Position numbers and translations under genes: made by a program. Positions 1-7,876 of a stretch of 64,000 nucleotides of DNA are shown in pieces; position 1 is the stretch's first letter, and every line of letters starts with the position of its first letter. Source of the stretch: 66-474 sp040255405 (GTDB taxonomy: Bacteria; Pseudomonadota; Gammaproteobacteria; Xanthomonadales; Rhodanobacteraceae); assembly GCA_040255405.1 (NCBI GenBank), contig JBDZUX010000005.1:93656-157655 (forward strand), in the 5' to 3' direction. Under the pieces are notes generated by a model that did not search any database, was not told where the DNA came from, and saw nothing but the letters and a program-made list of their open reading frames with translations.

Positions 1-131
1 ACCGCGTCGGCACGGTCCCGGTTCGCGTTCGCATGCACGATGACCCGCCAGCCGTCGCGCGCCAGCGCCGCGCAAATCGCGCCGCCAATGTCGCCGCTGC
101 CGCCCGTCACCAGCACCCGCTTCGCGTTCAT
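1..131 (-). CDS. 3-ketoacyl-ACP reductase-like SDR (partial)
   Basis: Only the first 43 or so codons are inside the window; the gene runs off the left edge. The product begins MNAKRVLVTGGSGDIGGAI, a glycine-rich NAD(P)-binding loop (TGxxxGxG) typical of short-chain dehydrogenases of the FabG type, followed by NANRDRADA, where the NADPH 2'-phosphate is usually recognised. It starts 13 bases after the dehydratase gene stops, on the same strand, so it is probably the ketoreductase (ApeQ-like) that reduces the 3-ketoacyl-ACP in aryl-polyene chain extension. The cluster assignment is inference from neighbours. Confidence 0.8.
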   Translation of the reverse strand, partial: MNAKRVLVTGGSGDIGGAICAALARDGWRVIVHANANRDRADA

Positions 132-144
132 TCCAGCGTCCCCA

Positions 145-588
145 TCAATCCGCCTCCGAAACGGAGCGCAGCATCACGGCCGCGCGACCGGTCGCAAGCA
201 CGCTGCCCCGGTGCTCGACGCGGAAGGCATATTGCAGGCTGTCCGCCATCGCGATCAAGCACTCGACGTGCACCTGCAATCGGCCTTCGAGGTCGTCGAT
301 ACGTTCGGCATGCAGGTTTACGTCCCGCAGCGCGACCAGGAATCCCGGCCGGGCGGCGCTGCCGGACGCGCGTTCCCGGAGCGCACCGTGCACCGCCATC
401 GCCTGCGCCGCGTATTCGCACAGGTTCACCGCATGCAACACGCCGTCCGCGCGCAACGGATTGTCCGGGTGCTGGTGCGAGGCGCTGCGCGCGTGCAGGC
501 GCGTCGCATCCCACTCGACCACTTCGTCCAGCAGGCACATCGCGCCTTGGTGCGGGATCAGGTGCGCCCATTCGACCTTCGGCAGCAT
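145..588 (-). CDS. ApeP-like hotdog 3-hydroxyacyl-ACP dehydratase
   Basis: Predicted 147-residue hotdog-fold dehydratase that would remove water from 3-hydroxyacyl-ACP during polyene chain elongation. The N-terminal LIPHQGAMCLLDEV matches the 'PHxxPMxLxD' start of this family, and the central AVNLCEYAAQAMAVHGAL contains the helix-forming E-x2-AQ-x2-A of FabA/FabZ-like enzymes. ATG at 588 is chosen because family members begin just before the L-x-P-H motif and it lies 5 bases past the exporter stop; a GTG at 603 would overlap the exporter by 11 bases and is an alternative. It lies between an MMPL exporter and an SDR reductase, the usual ApeP position in aryl-polyene clusters. Confidence 0.82.
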   Translation of the reverse strand: MLPKVEWAHLIPHQGAMCLLDEVVEWDATRLHARSASHQHPDNPLRADGVLHAVNLCEYAAQAMAVHGALRERASGSAARPGFLVALRDVNLHAERIDDLEGRLQVHVECLIAMADSLQYAFRVEHRGSVLATGRAAVMLRSVSEAD

Positions 589-592
589 CGCG

Positions 593-2920
593 TCAGTTCT
601 CACGGCGCAAATGCTCGGCCGGCGCCATCAACACCGACAAGGTGAAGTGGAACGCGACACCCAGCGCGACCGTCAGGCCGATTGCGCGCAGCACCGGCAC
701 GCTGGACAACGCCAGCACCCCGAACACCAGCAGCGCGGAGGCGACGCACACGAGCGTCGCGTGCAACGTGCGCAAGTCCTCGCGTTCGTCGCCGGTGCGG
801 CGCTCGAAGAACAACGCGTAATGCAAACCCAACCCCGCCGCCAGCGTCAGCGACACCAGGTGGAACAGCGACAGCGGAATCCCGCACGCCCGCAGCACCA
901 CCAGCACCAGCAGCGTCGCGAGCGTCATCGGCCCCAACACGTGCAGCGCACGGCGCAGGCTGCGCAGCGCCAGCGTCACCGCGAAGCACAGCAGCAGCGC
1001 GGCGATACCGAGCGCGATCAGGATGCGATGCCGGTACGCCTGCACCAGTGATTCGGTGGAACCCTTGAGGTCCAGCAGATGCACCGTCCCGCCGGTTGCC
1101 CTGGTCAGCGCGTCGAATGCGGCCGGGTGGCTGACACCGCTGAGCGTGCCCAATCCGACCCAGCCATCGCCCTGCTGCACCAGCATGGACTCCAGCCGGA
1201 CGCCAAGCGGCGATTGCTCGAACTGCTCCGGCGTCAATGGCGGCAGTTTGCGCGCCGCTTCCACGTCGGCCACGAACGGCGCAAACACGCCCGCGCGGAA
1301 CGGCAGTCCTTCCATCGCCTGCTGCAGCGCCGCCTGCATGTGCGCGCCGTCCGGCAGCCTCGCCTGCCGCGCTTGCTGGGTCGCCGCGCTTGGAAGGAAG
1401 CGCGACGGCAACTCGAAACCATCCATTGCACGCTGCGCCACGAGCCGGTGCATGCGTGGCGCGACGCGTTCGGACAGCGCCAGCACGCCTTCCGCCGTCG
1501 GCGCACGCAGCACCATCAGATAACGCACGTCGGGCGCACCGAGTTCCGCGCGCAGACGGGCATCGCGCTGCAACTCCGCTTTCGGGATCGGCGTCAGCGC
1601 GGACAGGTCGTTTTGCCAGAACTGTCCTGGCGCGAACGCGACGACAAGCACGCCGGCGATCGCGACCAGCCACGGCAGCCAGCGCGGGCGCGGCAGATGG
1701 GCGAGCACATGCCACGCCCGCGCCAGGCCCGGTGTCGCGGCCATGTCGCGCCGTGCCGGCGGCACGATCAACGGCAGCAGCCAGCGCGTGCATGCGCCCG
1801 CGACCACCAGTCCGCCGATCGTGAACACCGCGAGTTGCTGCAGCCCTGCCACGCCCGACGCGAAGAACGCGAGATAGGCGATGCACACCGACACGATCGC
1901 GGTCGCCAGCAACGGCCACAACTCGCGCACGGATTCCGACGTCGCGATGCCGATGCGGCGATGGCTGAACACCCGCAGCGGATATTCCTGTGCCACGCCC
2001 AGCAGCGTGAATCCGAACGCGACGGTGATGCCGTGCGCATGCCCGAAAATCGAGGCCAGCAGCGCGAAACCGACCACCGCCCCCGACAGCAGCGGGAGGG
2101 CGGTCACCACGATCGGGACCGCGCTGCGGTACGCCAGCAGCAGCATCAGGATGAAGCCGACCGTGGTGATCGCGCCGAAACGGTCGGCCTCGGCGCGCGT
2201 GTCGCGGCTGGCCTCGACGCCGAACCAGCCCGGCCCGCTGATCACGAGGTTCGCCTGCGCCGCGCCGGGCAAGGATGCGAAGTGTTGTTGCAGCGATGCG
2301 ATGGCCGCCGCCTGCGCGCCGGGGTCGAAACCGGCCGCCTTCGTTTCCGCAACCAGCAACGCCTCGCCACGATCCGAAAACCACACGCCGTCGATGAGTT
2401 TGGGCTGGCGCACGGGCGCCCACGCTTGCGCCAGCTTCAGGGTCTCGAGCGTGGGATCACGCTTCAGCCAGGGCGCCAGCATCGACGCCGCGGGCGAACT
2501 CAGGTCCTCGACGCGCTGCTGCAATTGCGCGTGCAGGTACGCGGCGTCGAGGCGATGCGTATCCAGCGTGGACGACAGCAGGTAGCGATACGGCAGCAGG
2601 TCCGATGCGATCTCCGCAAGGTCGTGGTCGCCGTTGGCGACCTGCGCGAACGCGCGATCGTGCGACAGCGCATCCTGCAAGCCGCGCGAGAGCGCCGCCA
2701 GTCGATCCTGCGGCGCATCCGAAATCGCCAGCAGCAGCAGGCGCGATCCCGGGCCCTTGCCGATCTCGTCCAGCAGCAGTTTCTGGTCGGCCGTACGGGC
2801 CGGCGGCACGAAATCGCGCAGGTCCGAACTGATCTGGAGATGCCGCGCGACGCCCCAGCCGACCGCGGCAATCAGCGCGAGCCACACGAACCAGATCGCG
2901 ATCCGCGCGCCGCGCGTCAT
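593..2920 (-). CDS. MMPL/RND-family exporter of the aryl-polyene cluster
   Basis: A 775-residue inner-membrane protein with the two-repeat layout of MMPL transporters: one N-terminal TM helix, a periplasmic domain starting near SSDLRDFVP, a five-to-six-helix bundle (about residues 245-430), then the same order again. Family members move lipids or polyenes out of the inner membrane; in aryl-polyene clusters this gene (ApeM-like) is paired with a LolA-like carrier. I place the start at the ATG that overlaps the stop of the LolA-like gene as ATGA (2917-2920); an ATG five codons upstream is possible. The 3' end is followed at once by the dehydratase, so the genes are very likely co-transcribed. 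Substrate is inferred from context. Confidence 0.85.
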   Translation of the reverse strand: MTRGARIAIWFVWLALIAAVGWGVARHLQISSDLRDFVPPARTADQKLLLDEIGKGPGSRLLLLAISDAPQDRLAALSRGLQDALSHDRAFAQVANGDHDLAEIASDLLPYRYLLSSTLDTHRLDAAYLHAQLQQRVEDLSSPAASMLAPWLKRDPTLETLKLAQAWAPVRQPKLIDGVWFSDRGEALLVAETKAAGFDPGAQAAAIASLQQHFASLPGAAQANLVISGPGWFGVEASRDTRAEADRFGAITTVGFILMLLLAYRSAVPIVVTALPLLSGAVVGFALLASIFGHAHGITVAFGFTLLGVAQEYPLRVFSHRRIGIATSESVRELWPLLATAIVSVCIAYLAFFASGVAGLQQLAVFTIGGLVVAGACTRWLLPLIVPPARRDMAATPGLARAWHVLAHLPRPRWLPWLVAIAGVLVVAFAPGQFWQNDLSALTPIPKAELQRDARLRAELGAPDVRYLMVLRAPTAEGVLALSERVAPRMHRLVAQRAMDGFELPSRFLPSAATQQARQARLPDGAHMQAALQQAMEGLPFRAGVFAPFVADVEAARKLPPLTPEQFEQSPLGVRLESMLVQQGDGWVGLGTLSGVSHPAAFDALTRATGGTVHLLDLKGSTESLVQAYRHRILIALGIAALLLCFAVTLALRSLRRALHVLGPMTLATLLVLVVLRACGIPLSLFHLVSLTLAAGLGLHYALFFERRTGDEREDLRTLHATLVCVASALLVFGVLALSSVPVLRAIGLTVALGVAFHFTLSVLMAPAEHLRREN

Positions 2921-3582
2921 TGGCTGTTGCGACAACGCGCCGCCAGCGCAGACTCCAGCGGTGCAGCGCTGCGCAGGCCGGCTTCCGCCATCGCCCCGAC
3001 CAGCGTGATGCTGCTGTCACCGTTGGCATCGGTCACGGTCAGGCAGCGCGGCTCGTGCGCGCGGCCGTCGATCACGATCGATGCGAGCTGGCGCTTGAGC
3101 TGGCTCGTACGCGGCGCCAGCGTGATCACCCAATGGGCAGCACCGCCCTCCGCGGATAGTGCGAAATCCTGCTGCAACGCCGACACGTCGCCGCCCAACA
3201 GCGCGCGGAATCCGGCCAGCATCGCCCCCGCCTGCGGCGCACGCGCCAGCGGCATCCGGTGCACCTCGCTGCTGCCGCGCTGCACCGACAATTCGCCGTC
3301 GCCGATTTTCGCGGTTTCCTTGAACGGCTTGTCGATGTCGCGTTGCATCCGGTCACCCCCCAGCCAGCGCAATGTGCCCGACACCACCAGCGGGCGATCC
3401 AGCACGCCGCGGTAACTCACCTGCACGAACGGCGTCGACACCGGCGGCGTCTTGGCCATGCCGGCCAGCAGCGATTCGGCCAGACCGGGTGCGGCCGCAA
3501 GTGCTCCGCAGGACGCCGTGAGCGCAAGCGCGATCAGCGTGTCACGAAGAGGGCGCCTGCTGCAGATTCGGCTGGATCGCAT
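2917..3582 (-). CDS. LolA-like outer-membrane lipoprotein carrier homolog
   Basis: Predicted 221-residue periplasmic protein. The start MRSSRICSRRPLRD gives a basic n-region, then a hydrophobic stretch LIALALTASCGALAAA ending in a signal-peptidase site. The mature part begins with ESLLAGMAKTPPVSTPFVQ and LDRPLVVSGTLRWLGGDRM, resembling the LolA fold used for carrying acylated cargo across the periplasm. Its position between an acyltransferase and an MMPL exporter matches ApeL-like proteins. The start overlaps the acyltransferase 3' end by 41 bases, longer than usual, but the signal peptide supports it. Its likely role is passing the polyene lipid from the exporter towards the outer membrane (inference). 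Confidence 0.78.
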   Translation of the reverse strand: MRSSRICSRRPLRDTLIALALTASCGALAAAPGLAESLLAGMAKTPPVSTPFVQVSYRGVLDRPLVVSGTLRWLGGDRMQRDIDKPFKETAKIGDGELSVQRGSSEVHRMPLARAPQAGAMLAGFRALLGGDVSALQQDFALSAEGGAAHWVITLAPRTSQLKRQLASIVIDGRAHEPRCLTVTDANGDSSITLVGAMAEAGLRSAAPLESALAARCRNSQ

Positions 3583-4540
3583 GATGCGCGGCGAGGGTCG
3601 TGGGCGGCTGCCAGAAATCATAGAAGTTGAACCAGTTGCAGGGCGCTTCGCGGAGGTGATGCTCCAGGCGGCCGGCGTAGTGACGGATGTACGCGTCGAG
3701 GGCGGCATTGCGGTCGGTACGCGGCAGATCCACCTGTTCGGCCAGCGTTTCGAAAACCAGATCGTAGCGGTTGCCGCCGCGATACATGCCGAGGCACAGC
3801 ACCACCGGCACCTTCAAGAGCGATGCGATCTGCCACGGCGCCGCGGGAAACGCCGCGGCCGTGCCGAGGAACGGCACCTCGCGCATCAGCTCGTGAGGGC
3901 GGCCGCGATCGCCGAGCAACGTGATCATCGCGCCTTCGCGCGCGGCTTCGGAAAGCGCGAGCACGATGTCCATGCCGCCGCGCGCGGTATCGATGATGCT
4001 GTCGGACAGCTCCGGCGCCAGCGCTTCCAGCAGCTTCGTCAACGCCGGCGTCTTGCTCTTGTCCATCACCAGCCTGAGCTTGCAATCGGGCCGCTTGGCG
4101 GCGAGCACGCGCAGCACCTCGAAACTGCCGACGTGCGCGCCCAGCAGCATCACGCCCTTGCCGTCATCCAGGCGCCGGTGCAGTTCCTCGACGCCTTGCG
4201 TGCTGACGCGGAAACCGTCGATCCCGCGGGCCAACAGGAACACGCGATCGAGGATCGTGGAGGCGAACGCATGGATCAGGCGCATCACCTGCCACGCGCT
4301 GCCCGGCTTGCCGGTGAGGCGGCGGAAATAATCACGCGAGGCGCGGCGCTCGGGGCCGCGCCGGAAATAGAAATACACTGTGATCGGGTACAGGATCAGC
4401 CGCGCGAAGGTGCGCCCGAAATGCAGCCCGATGAAACGGATCAGCCAGATCGCGAACCAGCCGCCGGCCTCCGGACGGTCGAGCCAGTGCTCGCCGGTGC
4501 CCTGATACTGCTCTTCCATCATGTCCCCTGTTTGGTTCAT
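3542..4540 (-). CDS. LpxL/HtrB-like lipid acyltransferase
   Basis: A 332-residue protein of the lysophospholipid/lipid-A acyltransferase family. After an N-terminal membrane-associated stretch (WFAIWLIRFIGLHFGRTFAR) it carries GVMLLGAHVGSFEVLR, where the H-x4-E of the acyltransferase catalytic motif (HxxxxD/E) is visible, and later LLGDRGRPHELMREVPFLGTAAAFPAAP, the usual 'D.G... v.F.G..a.fp.gp' substrate-binding block. ATG at 4540 lies 14 bases after the preceding dehydratase stop; ATG at 4522 is also possible. In aryl-polyene clusters such enzymes are thought to attach the polyene to a lipid anchor; that role here is inferred from position. Confidence 0.82.
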   Translation of the reverse strand: MNQTGDMMEEQYQGTGEHWLDRPEAGGWFAIWLIRFIGLHFGRTFARLILYPITVYFYFRRGPERRASRDYFRRLTGKPGSAWQVMRLIHAFASTILDRVFLLARGIDGFRVSTQGVEELHRRLDDGKGVMLLGAHVGSFEVLRVLAAKRPDCKLRLVMDKSKTPALTKLLEALAPELSDSIIDTARGGMDIVLALSEAAREGAMITLLGDRGRPHELMREVPFLGTAAAFPAAPWQIASLLKVPVVLCLGMYRGGNRYDLVFETLAEQVDLPRTDRNAALDAYIRHYAGRLEHHLREAPCNWFNFYDFWQPPTTLAAHHAIQPNLQQAPSS

Positions 4541-4553
4541 TGCCGCCGCCCAA

Positions 4554-4853
4554 TCATGCCGGCGCGCACCGCAGCGTGCCACGTGCCAATGGCACCCCAT
4601 CCGCGCGCCGGACCGCAAAACGGATGCAACCGGCGTCGGCGCGCAGTTCGATCATCACGTCCTCGCCCGGCAGCAATGGCTGCACGAACTTCGCATCCAG
4701 TTTTTCGACGCGCTCCCCGCGCCACCCGCGCAACGCCGCGGCCACGCGTTCCAGCAAGACGACGCCGGGTACCACCGGATCGCCCGGGAAATGCCCGGCC
4801 AGCGCCGGATGCGACGGATCGATCCGCAACGCGGCCTGGAACGAGTCGCTCAT
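4554..4853 (-). CDS. ApeI-like short hotdog dehydratase
   Basis: A compact 99-residue hotdog protein. The signature HPALAGHFPGDPVVPGV is the FabZ-like catalytic loop (HFPG-x-P-x2-PG), with the active histidine at about residue 21; LDAKFVQPLLPGE follows the family pattern. It is shorter than FabZ (about 150) but matches the 90-120 residue ApeI dehydratases that work with ApeP in aryl-polyene synthesis. Its ATG overlaps the stop of the upstream membrane-protein gene by four bases, indicating translational coupling in one operon. Confidence 0.82.
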   Translation of the reverse strand: MSDSFQAALRIDPSHPALAGHFPGDPVVPGVVLLERVAAALRGWRGERVEKLDAKFVQPLLPGEDVMIELRADAGCIRFAVRRADGVPLARGTLRCAPA

Positions 4854-5575
4854 GCGGCGCCATCTTCGCCGCGCACCAGCGCCGGCCAGCGCTGCACGAT
4901 TTGTGCCACGAATCGCCGGACGGGCGGATGCGGAATGTGCCGGAGGTGCCAGCGCCGGAACGCATACTCGCCCGCGAACGCGACGAGCAACACGATCCAG
5001 CAACCGGCTTCCGGATACCACGCGAGCAGCGACCCGGGTAGTGCGAACGGAACCGCGATCCCGAACGTGGCCAGCCAACCACCCGGCACCGCGAACAACG
5101 CGATCAGCAGCGACAGCAACGCCATCGCCCCGAGCAGGCAGGCCCAGAACCGCGTGACGCCGCGCGTATAGTCGCGCACGCCCGGCAGGTCCACGCGCGC
5201 CTCGCCTTCGATGACCCGCACGAAGCGCGTGACCAACGGTTCCGCGCCCCGCTTCAAGGTACGCGCGAACAGCCAGCCGATCGCGGCCAGGAACACCACC
5301 GGCAAGGCCATCAGCGCGAGCACCGGCCGGCCCGTCATCGCGGGCACCAGCAACAACGCCGCCAGCAGCACCCACACCGCAAGCCCGGTCATGCTGCGTC
5401 GCCGCCACACCGACGGCAGCCACGCCAGCAGCAGCAGCGCCGCCGCCGCCACGCTCAATGCATGCCGATGCGACAGCCCGCCCGCCAGCGCCAGCAACCC
5501 GCACGCCAACAACACCAGCGGCAGCCACGGCACGCGCGGTGCTGCGGATTGACCTTGGGCGGCGCGCGTGGACAT
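4850..5575 (-). CDS. COG4648-type membrane protein of aryl-polyene clusters
   Basis: A 241-residue integral membrane protein with about six hydrophobic segments (for example LPLVLLACGLLALAGGL, AVWVLLAALLLVPAM, ALMALPVVFLAAIGWLFA, CLLGAMALLSLLIALFAVP). The motif GWLFARTLKRGAEPLVTRF, followed by a 'Y-T-R-x-V-T-x-F-W' block, is what I associate with the conserved unknown (COG4648) found in aryl-polyene/xanthomonadin gene clusters. The biochemical role is unknown. It is the first gene of the minus-strand operon seen here; its start (ATG 5575) faces a divergent flavoprotein gene across 83 bases. An upstream in-frame ATG at 5635 exists but has no better ribosome-binding site. Confidence 0.68.
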   Translation of the reverse strand: MSTRAAQGQSAAPRVPWLPLVLLACGLLALAGGLSHRHALSVAAAALLLLAWLPSVWRRRSMTGLAVWVLLAALLLVPAMTGRPVLALMALPVVFLAAIGWLFARTLKRGAEPLVTRFVRVIEGEARVDLPGVRDYTRGVTRFWACLLGAMALLSLLIALFAVPGGWLATFGIAVPFALPGSLLAWYPEAGCWIVLLVAFAGEYAFRRWHLRHIPHPPVRRFVAQIVQRWPALVRGEDGAA

Positions 5576-5658
5576 ATCGGCGTGACGAAATGAATCGGCG
5601 ACGAAGTCTATATGATAGGCGGACGGCCCGATCACACCATGAACACGGATTGAGCAGC
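5576..5658. promoter_or_regulatory. Divergent promoter region between polyene operon and flavoprotein
   Basis: These 83 bases separate two genes read away from each other and contain the only AT-richer patch nearby (TATATGATAGG near 5609-5619). They must hold the minus-strand polyene-operon promoter, the plus-strand flavoprotein promoter, or both. No operator is obvious. Confidence 0.45.
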
Positions 5659-6978
5659 ATGGACGGTGGCGACACGCCTGAATTCGATTGCGACGTGCTG
5701 GTGGTGGGCGGCGGTCCCGGCGGCTCGACCATCTCGACGCTGCTCACGCGGCGCGGCTGGCGCGTCACGATGCTGGAACGCGATCGCCATCCGCGCTTCC
5801 ACATCGGCGAATCACTGCTGCCGGCGAACATGCCGATCTTCGAGGAAATCGGCGCGCTGGAGAAATTGCGCGCCCTCGGCCGCCTGAAGCTCGGTGCCGA
5901 TTTCCCGCGTGACGACGGAAGCTACTACACGTTCCGCTTCGACCGCGCCCTGGGCAATACCGGCCCCTACGCGTTCCAGGTCAAGCGCGAAGACATGGAC
6001 CGGATGCTGTTCGAGCACGCGCGCCAGCAAGGCGTGGACGCACGCGAACAGGTGCGGGTCGAACGCGTGGCATTCGATGCCGCGGGCGTCACGGCGCATA
6101 TCGATGCCGCGGGCTCGAAGTCCACGCTGCGCGCGCGCTATGTCGTGGATGCATCGGGTCGCGACACCTTCCTCGGCAAGCAGTTGAAGCTGGTGCAGCG
6201 CAGCGAAAAACACCAGAGCGCGGCGATGTTCGCGCACTACGAGGGCATCGGCTACAACCCCGACGACCCCGACGGCAACATCATCAGCGTCAATCGTTTC
6301 GCGCACGGCTGGGCGTGGTTCATTCCCCTGCCGGGCGGCATCACCAGCGTGGGCTGCGTGTGCAAGCCGGGTTACCTCAAGACCCGGCAAGGCGCGAGCA
6401 ACGACGATTTCATGGCGAAGACGCTTGCGATCGTGCCGGGCGCCGAGCGCCGGATGCACACTGCCAAGCGCGTGTCGCCGGTGCACTTCACGGGCAACTA
6501 TTCGTACGCATGCAGCGCGATGACCGGCCGCCGCTGGATCCTGATCGGCGACGCGTGGGCGTTCCTCGACCCGGTGTTTTCATCGGGCGTGTTCCTGTCG
6601 ATGTATTCCGCGCAGAAGGCGTGCGAAGTCGTCGACGGGAGCTTGCGCGAACCTTCGCGGGAGGCCGCGTTGCAGAAGCGCTACGCGAAGCATTTGCGGA
6701 AAGGTTACGCACGCTTCGCATGGTTCATCCACCGCTTCAACTCGCCGGTGATGAAGGCGCTGTTCGCCGATCCGCGCAACGTGATGCAGGTGGAACAGGG
6801 CGTGATCTCGATGCTGGCCGGCGACGTGTTCGACAACAAGCAGGTGCTCTCGAAGCTGCGCATCTTCAAGACGATCTACGCGATCTTCTCGGTAATCAAC
6901 CTGCGCCGCTGGGCCGCCGACCGCATCGACCGGCGTCGCCAGAACCGCATGCGGGTCGCCGCAAGCGTCGCGGAATGA
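5659..6978 (+). CDS. Flavin-dependent halogenase/hydroxylase-like oxidoreductase
   Basis: A 439-residue FAD protein. The N-terminus has the Rossmann motif VLVVGGGPGGSTIS (residues 13-26) with E40 at the end of strand 2 for adenosine binding. HGWAWFIPL matches the W-x-W-x-I-P signature of flavin-dependent halogenases, K77 (in RLKLGADF) sits where these enzymes have a catalytic lysine, and ILIGDAWAFLDPVFSSGV is the second FAD motif. Xanthomonadins are brominated aryl polyenes, so a halogenase beside this cluster makes sense, but hydroxylation cannot be excluded: the W-x-W-x-I-P motif is also seen in some non-halogenating relatives. The gene reads away from the polyene operon and is followed 7 bases later by a hydrolase gene. 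Confidence 0.75.
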   Translation: MDGGDTPEFDCDVLVVGGGPGGSTISTLLTRRGWRVTMLERDRHPRFHIGESLLPANMPIFEEIGALEKLRALGRLKLGADFPRDDGSYYTFRFDRALGNTGPYAFQVKREDMDRMLFEHARQQGVDAREQVRVERVAFDAAGVTAHIDAAGSKSTLRARYVVDASGRDTFLGKQLKLVQRSEKHQSAAMFAHYEGIGYNPDDPDGNIISVNRFAHGWAWFIPLPGGITSVGCVCKPGYLKTRQGASNDDFMAKTLAIVPGAERRMHTAKRVSPVHFTGNYSYACSAMTGRRWILIGDAWAFLDPVFSSGVFLSMYSAQKACEVVDGSLREPSREAALQKRYAKHLRKGYARFAWFIHRFNSPVMKALFADPRNVMQVEQGVISMLAGDVFDNKQVLSKLRIFKTIYAIFSVINLRRWAADRIDRRRQNRMRVAASVAE

Positions 6979-6985
6979 TCGCCGC

Positions 6986-7876
6986 GTGATCGAATCGACC
7001 GAACTCCGGGCCGCGACGCCTTTCGGCGAACTCGCCGCGCTGCAGTGGGGCGATGCCGATGCGCCGCCGCTGCTGGCGTTGCACGGCTGGCTCGACAACG
7101 CCGCGAGTTTCGCGCGGCTGGCGCCGTTGCTCGCGGAGCATCGCCGCGTGATCGCGCTGGATCTGCCGGGCCACGGCCATTCCGCGCACCTGCCGGCGGG
7201 CGTCCATCGCTACAACAATCTCGACCAGGTCGGACACGTCCTTGACTTCGCCGATGCGTTGAACCTCGATCGGTTCGACTTGCTGGGACATTCGCTGGGC
7301 GCGGGCATCGCTTCGCTTGCCGCGGCCGCCGCCCCCGCACGCACCGGCAAGCTGCTCCTGATCGAGGGCCTGGGTCCGCTGGCCGACGACGGCGCGCAAA
7401 CCCTGGCACGCTGGCGCGACGCCCACGCGCAACGCGAAACTCCGCGGCGGCCACCGCGCGTGTTCGCGTCCGCCGACATCGCGGTGCGGGCGCGCGTCGC
7501 GGCGGGCGGCCTGGATGCGGATGAGGCCCGCCCGATCGTGGACCGCAACCTGCGCACCGCCGACGGCGGATTCACATGGCGCAGCGATCCGCGCCTGCGA
7601 CTGACGACCCCGCTGCGCATCGAGGAAATGCAGCTGCGACGCCTGCTCGCCGGCATCGAAGCGCCGACCCTGTTGCTGCTGGCCGAGCCCGCGACGCCTT
7701 ATCTGCCATCGGCGTTGCTGGAAGCCCGCGCCGCCGGTGTCGCCGACATCCGCGTCGCGCGCATTGGCGGGCCGCACCATTTGCACGTGCGGCATCCGCA
7801 TGACGTCGCCGATCGCATCGGCAAATTCCTGCGCCAGCCAACCCCGGAGGAAACGGCGCAGCTTCAGCGCCCGTAA
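6986..7876 (+). CDS. Alpha/beta-fold hydrolase
   Basis: A 296-residue alpha/beta hydrolase of the epoxide-hydrolase/lipase type. The oxyanion-hole HGWLDNA (about residue 32), ALDLPGHGHS, the nucleophile elbow LLGHSLGAG (Ser near 101) and a C-terminal GGPHHLHVRHP that supplies the catalytic histidine are all present. Translation starts with GTG 7 bases after the flavoprotein stop, so the two genes are probably co-transcribed. Substrate is unknown. Its 3' end overlaps the convergent prenyltransferase gene by 13 bases. Confidence 0.85.
   Translation: MIESTELRAATPFGELAALQWGDADAPPLLALHGWLDNAASFARLAPLLAEHRRVIALDLPGHGHSAHLPAGVHRYNNLDQVGHVLDFADALNLDRFDLLGHSLGAGIASLAAAAAPARTGKLLLIEGLGPLADDGAQTLARWRDAHAQRETPRRPPRVFASADIAVRARVAAGGLDADEARPIVDRNLRTADGGFTWRSDPRLRLTTPLRIEEMQLRRLLAGIEAPTLLLLAEPATPYLPSALLEARAAGVADIRVARIGGPHHLHVRHPHDVADRIGKFLRQPTPEETAQLQRP

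Noticed and set aside
593..3415. Long plus-strand open frames over the polyene operon
   Set aside because: They lie opposite the MMPL and LolA-like genes, are arginine/histidine/proline-rich and show no family motifs; these are antisense frames common in GC-rich DNA.
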